Assembly: GCA_964035545.1 (NCBI GenBank)
Contig: OZ037773.1
Span: 8,150,751-8,210,750 of the forward strand
Length of the DNA: 60,000 nucleotides
Origin: Bugula neritina
Taxonomy: Eukaryota > Bryozoa > Gymnolaemata > Cheilostomatida > Bugulidae
Reading direction: 5' to 3'
Shown here: in pieces, positions 1 through 12,292 of the stretch
How positions within the stretch are numbered: position 1 is the stretch's first letter
How the letters are laid out: each line of letters opens with the position of its first letter
Position numbers and translations under genes: made by a program
The notes under the pieces: model-generated
Database searches by the model: none
Told to the model about the DNA's origin: nothing
Seen by the model: the letters and a program-made list of their open reading frames with translations, nothing else

Positions 1-53
1 CAATAATATTAAAATAAGTTGCACATGAAAATACATTTTACCAAAATAAATAA

Positions 54-345
54 CTAGCGTCTAAGTAGGAAATTTAGTCTATCCTCTATCTGGCATGACA
101 CCATGATTACCACACCAGTGAAAAAATATAATTGGTAAGAAGGTAATGTTTTGCAAATAGCGAGACTTAGGATGAAAGACTGAGATTTGATTATTACACG
201 TGAGATTATGATGTTCATAAGATATTTTGCATGTAACAAAGTTTGTGTATCTGCTTCCTCGTGATCTAATTGTAAGCATTTGAGTTGTGCTTCCTTAGGA
301 ATTCCACCATGTTTGGTAAAATTGTAGCGAACGCAATTTTTTTTG
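54..345 (-). pseudogene. decayed mobile-element protein fragment (HEEADT motif)
   Basis: An open stretch on the minus strand reads through an H-E-E-A-D-T motif followed by L-L-H-A-K. Further on it has a degenerate V-I-I-K-S block, then F-I-L-S-L-A and Y-F-F-T-G. From memory this order (HEEADTR, a helix, then a PDTDV-type strand, then a K/F-TG turn) is typical of a nuclease-like domain found in many copies in invertebrate genomes, often linked to mobile elements. Here the PDTDV acidic core is missing, and no start codon or neighbouring domain is visible. I read it as a dead fragment running toward the window edge. The family assignment rests on motif memory only. Confidence 0.4.
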
Positions 346-705
346 GTATGCATCAACTATAATAACAATATTGTTCTCTAAAATATTTTTACTCCATGTT
401 TCACACAAAAATGCACCAGTCTCAAACTCAGCTTATTTTATTTGCTGATAAGAAATTATTATTTTTGTAACAAATGGCACACATGAAAAAAGTACATGCC
501 TATGATCTTTGAATGAGGCAGCCCAAGATCATTTTTCTAATGGGTGGTCTAAATATAACCATATATATTAAACATTATAGGAAAGCTTTAGGGTATTTCT
601 TCTGTAACTATAACTGAGATAAATTGGCTCTATAGTCATTATATCAAGATAGTATAAAAATATGCATTTTAACCAATAGCATTGTTTTAAAAACTAAATT
701 GCTTA

Positions 706-734
706 TGTATATATATATATATATATATATATAG
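706..734. repeat. (TA)n microsatellite
   Basis: Uninterrupted TA dinucleotides over about 29 bases. Confidence 0.9.
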
Positions 735-1009
735 TTCAGCCTAAATTTATTAGCAAAGCTCAATTGTACACATTTAAAATATTATCTTCCGGAGTCCAGA
801 TCAACCAGCTCATGCTTCTCATTACTTATTTTGTAAAAATAATTATTATATAATAAAAATGGTGAAGAAAATCATTATCAGACACAGTTTTACTTATAAT
901 TCGCCTTTTTTATAGCTGATCAATAATAATGTTGCCTTATAACTGATAAACCCATTCCTTTGCTTGTTTTCGTCCAAATAATCCACTTTTTTCAGATTTT
1001 TTCGCAAGA

Positions 1010-1410
1010 AAATCACTAGAAATAAACTCAGAGAAGTGAAAAACACATCTATGATTATCTGCAAAAGTTTTTACTTGTATATATAATAAACTAGCTTCAA
1101 TAATTTCAAGATAATATTTAATGGATTTGGACAAAGTTGTGGGGAAACAACTCCTGTAACATTTAAAAGAGTTTTTGTGACTAACCAGGTGAACAGAAAA
1201 ATTTAGAGTTTTTATAAAAGAAAAGTGAAAAAAGTATCTATAATTATTAGCAAATTTATTTTGCTTATATAAAATAAATTAGCTTGAATAATTCCAAAAT
1301 ATTTAGCCGATTCACAAAAACGTTAAGAGAAAACAACTCCTGATCAATTTTAAAAGTTTGAAGCGCTTTTGTGGCTAACTGGGTGCACAGAACTGTCTAG
1401 AGTTTTCACA
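1010..1410. repeat. imperfect direct duplication, about 200 bp per copy
   Basis: The block at about 1035-1215 recurs at about 1225-1405. Shared landmarks in the same order are a stretch resembling AAATTAGCTT, then AAACAACTCCTG, then a GTGACTAAC/GTGGCTAAC stretch, then an ACAGAA and AGAGTTTT end. The copies are clearly diverged. The AACAACTCCTG core also appears near 23075, so this may be a dispersed repeat family. Confidence 0.5.
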
Positions 1411-2667
1411 GATTAATTAGGACCCTTCAAACTTTCCATTTCTAAAAAAATTGCGTGGCCACCCCTCGAAGTGTAATGAGTGAAAGATAATTGGAGGTTA
1501 CTTCTAGACTATCAGTAAAGAAATAGGCAGTTTAAATTTCAGTCAACATTACAATATGAAACGAAATATCTGCATAGTTTTACTCTCTTACATATTTTCA
1601 TTTTATATACCCTGTTTATTGCAGGATTGATATTTGAATAAGTAATATACAATAGAATTTCTTAACAATTGGTGAACTTTCAGACTTGTAAAAAATAAAA
1701 ATTCGTTGTGCATGTAATACTTTATTAATTTTAGCTCAAGCTAAGTCAGCTTATCTAAAGTAAACAATCTGTGGAAATACTTTTGGTCTTTACATAACAG
1801 TTTAATAATTACCAGCTTTACTTAAGGAACAGTTCAATAGCTAATGATTATTACTAAATAAACGAATACATATAACCACTAACCTCAGGCTACAGGCTAT
1901 TTGGGTTCTTAGTAACAGTTGTAGTTGTGCACCAATTGAATTAAAGTTGCATGTAGTGTAAATATTTAATTAGACACAATTATCTAATGCTATGGAATAG
2001 CTTTAGCTAAAACAATGTTTTACAAAGAATAATACTGCCACTAAATCTAATTTTTAATGCATAAAGAATATTTTTATTTTAATGCCTATTTAGCTGTTGC
2101 AATAATAACTATATCTGAGGTCTTGCCAGTTTATAGTCTGTGCTTTGCATTGGTTCCTGCTAATGGGTTAATCTTAGCAGGACCACTGGCTTGAAGTATG
2201 TGTAGAGTATATAATAAAAAAGTAAATTTTGTGTGCTAATGGCAAAAAAAACAACAATACATCTCATTTTAACAATTACACTGCAGCCTAATGTCTATGA
2301 ACTACAATAAAAAGCAGTAAGCAATTATGATCATGATTAAATAATTCGTTAAACATTTAAAACCACTTAAATCACTGTGATGTGTGAGTTATACCCTATT
2401 GTTTTTAAACAGAGACAAAAAATACTAAGGAAAACTGATAAACCTGGAAGTGTTTGGCTAATTAGTAGATAACCACAGAAAGCATTAGCACAGCACGTGT
2501 TACGTGTGACGGAGGAGTTTAATTAATGAATCAGGTTTAAATCTTAATGCAGCTAATGAGTTTAAAAACCTGGCATTGTAAGACACGGGAAGGCTTTAAT
2601 TCTTCATTGTGTGTGTATTTGTGTGAATAATCACACACTTATTCAGAGATGGGCAGAGAGGGGGAGA

Positions 2668-2924
<257 letters not shown>

Positions 2925-4484
2925 ATGTAGAGATTAGTTGAATAGCAGTGCGTTATGTGTGAAAAGTTACCAGGTGACACTCAGTGAGAGTAATTAAATG
3001 TCACCATCACCACTCCTATTCGCATCTGCATCAACTTATTCTGAGTGCTCTGGAAAACAAGAAATTAAAATGTAAATCAAAAAGTCCTAACTCAAAGCAG
3101 CTACTATTCCTTAATCCTTATGCCTGATGATTTCCCAACAGGTACATATTTCTGGGTCTAACATTTTTCCTTTTAGTTAGCCACAAAAACTCATAAGTTG
3201 ACAATATAATCCGTTTACTTTCATAATCCTATGTGACAGCCAAGATTTTGGCTGGCTAAATAGTCACACAGATTTACTGTAAAGCATTAACTCTTTACTT
3301 CAGTGTAATTTCTCAGTCTCTGGACTGCATAATTTTATTAAAATTAATATCTAGGATAAGATCTTTATGTGAAATCTGCTTACAGAAGCCATAAAACTGG
3401 TATTAGATTATAATATGCATACTTACTCATATAGATAAACTATGTCTAAACTGCTTCAGCTTTGACAATAGAAAGGGAGTTCTATAATTAAACTATTATT
3501 ACATTTACATTGAATATAGAACACCAAGCTTCCAAAGTAAGACATACTAACTCCAGCCTACAATCTTGTATTGAAATTTATAATATAATGTACAAGGAAT
3601 AGAATTTATCATAATTAGATATTATATCATATATTATAATATAATCTTCTGATCTACATACTATATAAACCCAAGTCTACACTCATGGAAAGCATAAGCA
3701 TTGCCCTAAGACTGAAAAAGCTATGCAAGAATTGCTGAATTCAGGTATGCTTGTGTTATGATGAGGCTTTATTCAGGTATGCTTGTGCTATGATGGGGCT
3801 TTATTCGTTTTTCTAATTGTATATTATTTTATTTGCGGACATGAAAATGTAATGGGTAGCAGTATCATAAATCTAAATAATCTTTCAAAAGACAAAAAAA
3901 CAATTTCTTTTACACTTTAGTAACTGGCTAAAAAGACTGCTTTAAGTTTATATTAACTTAGCATGAATAAAAAATCACCAGTAATATGCAGCAAGTAGAA
4001 TATAATATGTATTATATAATACAATATTATATTATATAATATTGTAGTATATTAAACGGCATATCATAATATAAAAGTATATAATATAATAATATAGAAT
4101 TTAACATAATATAATACAACAGTAAAATAATTCTCATAAAATAGAACTGCTCATTTAATGCTATAATCATTTATATAATTTATATTATATTATACTTAAT
4201 ATAATATATGATACAGCATATAATATAATACATGATACAGCATAAGGTATAATATAATATTACTAGAAATAATTCTCATGAAGTTTCAAATTTTAATGCA
4301 TACAGAATTGTCACGGAAACCAATTGATCAGGTTTGGAGCAGCTTCGCAGTTGAATTTAAAAACAAGAAGTGGGTAGATAACTTTATATTCCTCATGGAG
4401 CCTTCGACCATTTATACAACTAAGGTAAATATTTACTTTTAAAGTTTAAATAAAAAATAAGATTGATTTGAAAACTGAAGGAAA

Positions 4485-7400
4485 TTACACAGGTGCATTT
4501 AGCTTTCTTTGAGGCTGTGAATCCGGCTTTTTGTTCACCATTATTAGGAAAGCTTCTATGAAGTTGTCTACCCATACTTGCATAGATGCTGAATACAAGT
4601 TCACCTAAAAAGTAGATAACACAACTCCCCATGTACCAGTTCACATGACTCATCACATTATATGCAGTCATATAGTCTTAGTAAATACATGGATACATAC
4701 AGCATCACTCATATATGGGTATGTACTTTACAAGAATCAAACCTGCAAAGCAACCAGTGATCTACTTTTACAAAGCAGTTGCAGCAGTCAATTGTAAACC
4801 AAAGTAAAAAAAAGTCTAATAAACAATCTTTAAAGACATGAAAATGCTCCCTAAATAAATAGGATAAAAAAGTTTTAAGCTATCAGATTTGCCTTTTCAC
4901 AAAAAATTATTCTTTAAGTATCCTACTTTTGCATTCAATCATTCCACTGCACAGCAAGTATAAAATGTACATCTTGTCTATAAAAGCATTTAAAAACATT
5001 AAATTGTTATTTGTGATGTAGTAATCAGCAGTATATTATACTAATATAGTTAGTATGAAATTATACTAATAGTTATAATTAAAATTATTTCATCACAAAT
5101 TGGCCACAATTAACCCCGAAGAGTTATGCTCTCCTCACTGAGCTGTTAAAGCTATCTTCATAGCGTATAGCAGTGAAACAGCTGAGAAAAATTTTACAAA
5201 ATTATTGAAATGCAAATGTGAAAACATGGGAGTTGTGTCATCACATGTCAACCATTCATGGCTCGGTGCCTCGACTAGCTACAGTGCTATTGCGCCATAG
5301 GCCCTGTCATTTTGTTTATATTTTCTCAATTAATTTTTTCCCAACTACGACAAAATAAAAAACAAACAAACAAACAAACATACTTGGCCAGCGTCTGTAG
5401 AGTGTCTGCACTGTTTCGACTCCAGGCAAGAAGGTCTATGCTGTGAGTCGACGATGTCAAAGTTGTACAGCAGCGAGAGGTCAGCGTGTAGCATCATTGG
5501 TCCGTTCTCACTCGTAGAGTTCCACTGAGTGGTCCTGTAAGGAGACAAACAGCGTGCTGATACTATAAATAGAATGTAAACTCGCAGTGTGGAAACAGTG
5601 AGCAGAAATGGTTGATAATGGAGCAGTTGAAATAGTGTGGGTGTGTCGAGGTGGGAAGATTCTGTGTGTAACTCTGTGATGGGAACTACTTAGAGACAGA
5701 AATAGAGCAATTAGTTGATATCTACAGCTCTATACATTAGAATATAGATATACTATACTACACTACATTATATGTAATATAATATACTATAATACATTAT
5801 AATATAATACAGTATCGTATAGTGCAGTATATAGTAGTTGGTACAGTGTATAGTATAGTGTAGTGTAGTACAGTATAGCATATTGCATTATAGTACAAAT
5901 AATATACTATAATATACTATGCTATGCTGTACTACACTATACTATACTACACTATACTATACTGTATTACACTATACTATACTGCACTGCACTGCACTGC
6001 ACTGCACTGCACTGCACTGCACTGCACTGCACTGCACTACACTACACTACACTACACTACACTATACAACATATCTGTATTCTCACCCGTTGGTGGGCAC
6101 AGCTATCCAGTTGGGTGTATCAGCCAAACTCTTGTAGTAGTGGTTGTCCAGTGTTAGGGGCGTGTTATCCCATCTCCCTCTGAAACCAGAGTTTTCCTTC
6201 CTACATGCTCCCAGTGAATGTGCCCCTGCAATAGCAATATCCATATGCTATGCTACTCAACACACTCTAGGAAAAGGCAACTTTTAAAAGCTTCCAACTG
6301 GTGACAAATGATAGCAGATTAGATTTCTAGCTACTATTTATACAAGTGTTGGTTGTCTTCTCCTATTATCTGAGATAGTATAGCAAGAAAGTTAGTAATT
6401 TTAGCAAAGAAATATTCCTATATTATATAATTATGATTCAACAATAAAATAATAAGCAATGAGAGGCAACTCTAGCTTATATAGTAGATTATGAAAATTA
6501 CTATAAACAGTCAAAATTGATGGTAAACACAGTGAACAGTTTTAATATGTGTTTGATTGCAGCTGTCTGGATAAAACCAAATATTATTAAAGTTTAGACC
6601 CATAAAAAACAAAATCTGGTTGTAATATTACAATGATTATCTAAAGCCAGTATTGATATATGGAATTTGTCTTCCTTCTTCATATTCTTTTTATTTAGTC
6701 TACTTTCACTAGGGAACATGACAGGATCCACTAACCTAAGAGAGCAATAGCCAACTTTCTCTCCGGTAATCCAAATTCCCTTATCAGAAAGTCTATGCTG
6801 TCTTTGTCATCACCCTACAACCAATCAGAATAGTCGACACAAATTGATATCTTTGTGTAAATTTCATTGTATATTATTAATATCTAAAATTTAAATAATC
6901 GCTATATCTTATAATAGACAAGATATACCACAATGCTCCTCATTGCTACACCTCATAGTAAATTTGCTCACCTTTGGGAACTTATGTGGATTATGATAGT
7001 TGTCAGGATTTGGACAAGTGCTTCTTCCAGGTTGGAAGGCTATAGAGACCACCCCCATGAGATCCTCTACAAATAATATTAGCCAATACACTATACACTA
7101 TATATTACATGCTATACACTATATACTACATGCTATACACTATATATTACATGCTATACACTATATGTCACATGCTACACAGTATACATTATATATTACA
7201 TGCTATACACTATATACTACATGCTATACACTATATATTACATGCTATACACTATATGTCACATGCTATACACTATATATTACAGGCTACACACAATATA
7301 TTACATGCTATACATTATATATTACATGCTATACACTATGTGTCACATGCTATACAGTATACACTATATATTACATGCTATACACTATATACTACATGCT

Positions 7401-9392
7401 ATACACTATATATTACATGCTATACACTACATATTACATGCTATACACTACATATTACATGCTATACACTATATATTATACGCTATACACTATATATTGC
7501 ATGCTATACATTATATACCACATGCTATACATGATATATCACATGCTACACACTATATATAACTGCATACAATACATGATATATTACAGGCTACACACTA
7601 TATATTACATGCTATACATTATATACCACATGCTATACACTACATATTACATGCTAAACACTATATATTACATGCTATACACTATATATTACATGCTATA
7701 CACTATATGTCACATGCTATACACTACATATTACATGCTATACACTACATATTACATGCTATGCACTATATATTATAGGCTATACACTATATATTACATA
7801 CTATATGCATCAGACACCCTCTAATAAAAAACCTACCAGATTTGTTGATAGCAATCTCCACAGCCACTGTCCCCATCAGCACAAAGAAGTCTGCTAGACT
7901 CAGCTCCTGTCCGACATCTGACTGGGCCCAGAGAGCTCGGATAGTGTTGTAAGATGGTTTCAAGGCTACAGAGTAACAAGTCAAGATGTACTCAGACTAC
8001 ATACATAGCTAGACTATAGAGTAACACTGTGAGTTACAGTGACAGAGTATAACTGTGAGTAATAGTAACAGAGTATAACTGTTTGTTACAGTAACAGAGT
8101 ATAACTGTTTGTTGCAGTAGCAGTCACAGTAATAGAGTAAGAGTGTGTTTAATAGTTTAGACTTTAGCATGACATTACAACATAACAACAGAGTAACTAT
8201 GCCCTACAGCTTACATAAAAAAACCATTATAATTCAAATTAAAAATTATGAAATTATGGTATAAAAAATTAATAAAAAAACTAAGCTGGTGTTTAGAGAT
8301 TAAGTCAGCACTAATGTTCATGTATCTGGAAGACTTGAAACCTGTAGCCTGTGGTACCTTTATTATCTATCTCTCGAAAGTTGAGGCACCCATCACATCC
8401 ACCCACACATGTGTGAAATACCAGTTGCAAAAGGTCCGGCAGCCACTCTCTCTAGAAAATATTTTCCGAAAAATTAAAATTTAGTTTTTTTGTATGACTC
8501 ATAACTTTATAAAACATTGATTATAATAACATACAATATGATATAATGATATTATATGATATAAATTAGTGAGATGCATCTACAAAATCATGTTTTATGA
8601 AGTCAATTCGGGAACAAATATATTATTTCATAAGATTTTTTTGAGCAAATTTATTATTCACCCATACTTCAACAACTTTGTAAAGACTTGGCTAATTGTG
8701 AAAATAATAGATAAAAGTTGCATAGAGATAAAATTACAGAGTCAGTTTTTATATTATATTGCCTATTATAGCATTATCATATTTAACCTATATAAAGGCA
8801 ATAGCAGAACCCAAGATCTACAATATGATAGAATATGTTGAAATCATCTGTAGAAGGGTGTTGTGAAATATTTAGATGTGTTGAATATTACTGTGAAGGC
8901 AGTATTAAGATTTGGAATTATAACTTAATCCTTGTCCACTAATCCCAGTACTCATGCATACCAAATACAAGGGTGGCGTGTCACAACATCAGAGTTAGTT
9001 GCTAGCATACACAGGTATGACACACTGTAACCATGAGTCATAATGTGACCACACACGGTTGACCACACACAAAATGACCACACACAGTATGTACACGTAT
9101 TACATACACAGTACACACAAAGTGACAACACACAGTATGTACACGTATTACATACACAGTACACACAAAGTGACAACACACAGTATGTACACTTAGTACA
9201 TAAACAGTAAACACACAGTATACACCACACACAAAGTGACCACACACAGTATGTATTTGTAGTACACACGGCACACACACAGCACACACACAGCACACAC
9301 ACAGCACACACACACACACACAGCACACACAGCACACACAGTACACACACAGCACACACAGTACACACACAGCACACACACAGCACACACAC

Positions 9393-9445
<53 letters not shown>

Positions 9446-9546
9446 CACACACAGCACACACAGCACACACAGTACACACACAGCACACACACAGCACACA
9501 CACAGTACACACACACACACACACACAGCACACACACAGTACACAC

Positions 9547-9601
<55 letters not shown>

Positions 9602-9618
9602 CACACACACACACACAC

Positions 9619-9655
<37 letters not shown>

Positions 9656-9697
9656 CACACACACACACACACACAGCACACACACACACACACACAC

Positions 9698-9762
<65 letters not shown>

Positions 9763-11461
9763 ACACACTCACACAGTCATTACACACTACAACCATGACT
9801 CATGCTGTGATCACTTACGTAATCAAACATAGTGACCACACACATAGCGATCACACACCGTGACAATGTCTGATACAGTGACCACACACAGCGATGATGA
9901 CTCACATCCTGAATGATGAAGTCATGAGCAAACTTCTTCAGCTCAGCTATCTTTTCAGGAGTGAGGGAGGGGCCCTGACCAACCCCCTCATCTCTACCAG
10001 TATTTCCTGGACGCTGATCCTTGAAACCTGAAGGAAATTGCTGTGAAGTCTGCTGTCTGCCTCTTCCAAAGAAGTTATCGAAGTTAGGCTGCCTTCCTGA
10101 TGGGCTGCCACCTTGAACCTGCGGTCTGAAGCTGCTTGGAGCTCCGTTAGCCGTCTTATCAAACATCCTGCTAAATGCGTCAAAGTTAGAGTCTAGGAAG
10201 TTACTGTTGCTCTCTGGGACAGCGGCAGTCTGTCTCTCCAGACCACTGTCAGCTTCTCTGAATGTGTTCTGAACATCCTTCTCAACGTTGAAAAAATTGC
10301 TGGGAAACTGAAAACTGAGAATAAATGCTGCCATTACTCACATAGCATATAGTAGCAAAACACTATAAACTTGTGTAAGTTTTTATAATAACTAACACAA
10401 AATGTACGGATGTTTTGAAGGTCATGCACTTTGTGGACATTTTAGATGTATAAGTTTAGGAGAAAACAGCTGTGATCTATTGAGTAGCTATTGCTGGTAG
10501 TTGCACAACTAAAAAGTCATCATTTGGTGCATATAGGAAAGCATTAAGCCTAGTGACAATATTATAAAAGCAGAACCTAAATTCAGTAGACAGTATTGAG
10601 AAAGTAGTTCTTGTCTCAATGAGGGTGTAAACTCTGCTTTTCACCAAAGTTTAAATACCATTATGGTTGTACGAACAACCAGAGAGGCTAGGTGGAGTGA
10701 GAGTAAGGCAGTATGTAAAATAAGTAGGTCGTATAGAGAAACAGCTCCAGTAATAAGAGGGAGTTGTCTGACCATTAGATTTGAGTTTAAATGTTAGGCT
10801 TTTATAGGCAATCAAAGCTAAAGGCTTAGTATATTTGTCCAAACATTCTATGTAACTACATGGACATGTCATATTATGTTATATTATAATTTACATGTAG
10901 CTACATGTACATATTGCATTATATTTTATATATAGCTACATAGTATATTATATTATATTATTCAAGGCATAGTAATACTGTTACAACTGTAGTCTAATAT
11001 ATTAACTCATAGTATAACAAGACACTCACTTTTGTGCTCCGATAGCAGAAACTAACACATGCAGCACTACAGCAAATCCTTGTATCTTTGAGATCTAAAA
11101 CAGTAATATCTGAATAAAAAAACTATATCAGGTTATAAAAACATCAATTTTAAGTCTAACATTACATTATTTATTCAAGTAATTGCATGTCATAAATAGC
11201 ATTATGATGCTTAAAATGAAATAGTTTCCTCTACGTTTATGCAGAAGCAGGCAGTCTCCTTTAACTGTATGCATGTAGACTGCTTAGTTTGGCAGTGTGC
11301 AAAGGACACTTCTCCAACTTCAAGATGCTGTATTTCAGTCCTTGTTTTTAAAATGCTAACTCCACAGTTTTAATGCCACCTTAACAAAACTCTTTCCTAA
11401 AGAAGCTATCAACAATCTGCAAGGTTTTTCCGTACAATTTGTAATATAGCCTTACCTCCAT
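4485..11461 (-). CDS. secreted plant-type haem peroxidase (animal class II/APX-like), 10 exons
   Basis: Coding exons on the minus strand: 11456-11461, 11030-11094, 9906-10314, 8358-8451, 7837-7965, 6972-7066, 6736-6814, 6087-6225, 5384-5534 and 4485-4604. All phases agree, giving about 428 aa ending in TAA. Residues 1-23 form a signal peptide (MEISKIQGFAVVLHVLVSAI then GAQ), so the protein is probably secreted. Residues 24-145 are a low-complexity Asn/Phe/Gln/Ser/Gly region. The peroxidase domain starts near 146. The distal motif is FHTCVGGCDGC with His173. The proximal motif is GAHSLG with His295. Trp311 lies 16 residues on, the spacing of His163 to Trp179 in ascorbate peroxidase, in GRWDNTPLTLDNHYY. 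Asp357 in MLHAD fits the proximal His partner. The family oxidises substrates with H2O2. The usual distal Arg is Gln169, and the Asp after the distal His is Thr174, so activity may be altered. Exons 4 and 10 were found only by motif and phase. Confidence 0.88.
5930..6063. repeat. pentanucleotide array (CACTG)n grading into (CACTA)n
   Basis: About 27 five-base units within the last part of the peroxidase intron that ends at exon 8. The centre is pure CACTG, with CACTA-type units on both sides. The CACTG unit is the reverse complement, by rotation, of the GCAGT array at 55128-55384. Confidence 0.93.
7086..7806. repeat. 21-bp tandem array, about 34 copies, in a peroxidase intron
   Basis: The unit is close to CACTATATATTACATGCTATA and is repeated with point differences across the intron between exons 7837-7965 and 6972-7066. 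A 21-base period is divisible by three and the unit lacks stops in several frames. Long spurious plus-strand open frames therefore appear, rich in Tyr, Thr, His and Cys. Confidence 0.93.
8020..8110. repeat. short degenerate tandem repeat (about 29 bp)
   Basis: Three to four diverged copies of a unit containing ACAGAGTATAACTGTG or ACTGTTTGTTACAGTA, in a peroxidase intron. Confidence 0.6.
9050..9245. repeat. 48-bp tandem repeat, about 3.5 copies
   Basis: The landmark AGTATGTACAC recurs at 9086, 9134 and 9182, an exact 48-base period. It sits directly beside the (CA)n array, in the intron between peroxidase exons 3 and 4. Confidence 0.85.
9263..9776. repeat. imperfect (CA)n with AGCACA and AGTACA variants
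   Basis: About 510 bases of CA dinucleotides broken by regularly placed CAGCAC and CAGTAC units, in the large intron of the peroxidase gene. It yields Cys-Val repeat open frames on the minus strand that are not genes. Confidence 0.95.
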
Positions 11462-11592
11462 GATTGAGTGTCTAACCCTAGCAGCTGGTAGTAGGTCTGC
11501 CAATATGCTCTAGAATACAGTAGAATGATTTAGAATATATGCGTAGTTAATTATTTTTGTTAGCTTCTGAAGATAATCACAAAACACTCTGG

Positions 11593-11599
11593 CTTTATA
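11593..11599 (-). promoter_or_regulatory. candidate TATA box of the peroxidase gene
   Basis: TATAAAG on the minus strand lies about 130 bases upstream of the ATG at 11461. This would place transcription start near 11565 and give a 5' UTR of about 105 bases. The only support is motif and position, in AT-rich DNA. Confidence 0.35.
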
Positions 11600-12195
11600 T
11601 GTGTATTTTACACTGCTATGTCGCTATGTATGTAACTATATATCTACAATCAGCCTAACTTATGTGTCTGGCTTAATGGAAGTACCAGAATGTGGGTCTT
11701 TAATGGAACATCAGCATATATACTGCTTTCTGACAGGATTTACCTGACTAATCCAATTTATTATGGGATTAGAGAAGAGAGAGGAGAATAGAGACATTCT
11801 CTTAGAACTTATACAGAGAGAAATTAAAGAGCTATCGAAAGTATAAGTCTTTTCTTCATGGTGTATAAGTCAAGCAATCAGTACATCAACACCTAATATA
11901 TATTTTACCTGGTCAGCATACAATACATATGTGATTTAAATCATATAGAGTTTACTTTATGTTCCAGCTTGTGAGTAGAGAGAAGTTTTCACTTGCAAAG
12001 AGGGAAGTTTATTTCTTGGCATCTGGATTTTTTGAAAAAGTGCCTGCTCCTTCCTAAAAACTCAAATTGCACCACAATTATAAACAAAAATTGAAATTCA
12101 AGCTAAGGCAACATGTAATGTTTTTTGTACTTGATCGAAAGTTTAAGAGTGGGAAAGAGGATTATCTTGTGCACATGGTAATCTGAACAGATATC

Positions 12196-12292
12196 TATAA
12201 AAGTAGCCTGTGTACTTTCACAAATCCACGTTGCTAGTGATAGTCAGTGCTGGCTTGTATTAGTGTGGACTGATATTTGAGCCAAGTTCAAG
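12196..12292 (+). promoter_or_regulatory. candidate plus-strand TATA box and first noncoding exon
   Basis: TATAAAAG at 12196-12203 is followed by a sequence of higher GC content without any ATG. It ends in a strong splice donor, CAAG|GTAAGG, at 12292/12293. This looks like the start of a plus-strand transcript. No downstream plus-strand coding exon was recognised, and the SYVN1 gene lies ahead on the other strand. It could be a noncoding RNA, a promoter remnant, or chance. Confidence 0.3.

Noticed and set aside
5240-5310. tRNA-like or SINE-like sequence (GGCTCGGTGCCTCGACTAGC)
   Set aside because: No cloverleaf or clear B box could be drawn by eye.
7000-7824. Plus-strand open frame of about 270 codons rich in Tyr/Thr/His/Cys
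   Set aside because: It comes from the 21-bp tandem array in a peroxidase intron. Several overlapping frames are equally open, and its start overlaps a real minus-strand exon.
8952-9796. Cys-Val repeat proteins on the minus strand
   Set aside because: Translations of the imperfect CA array within a peroxidase intron.
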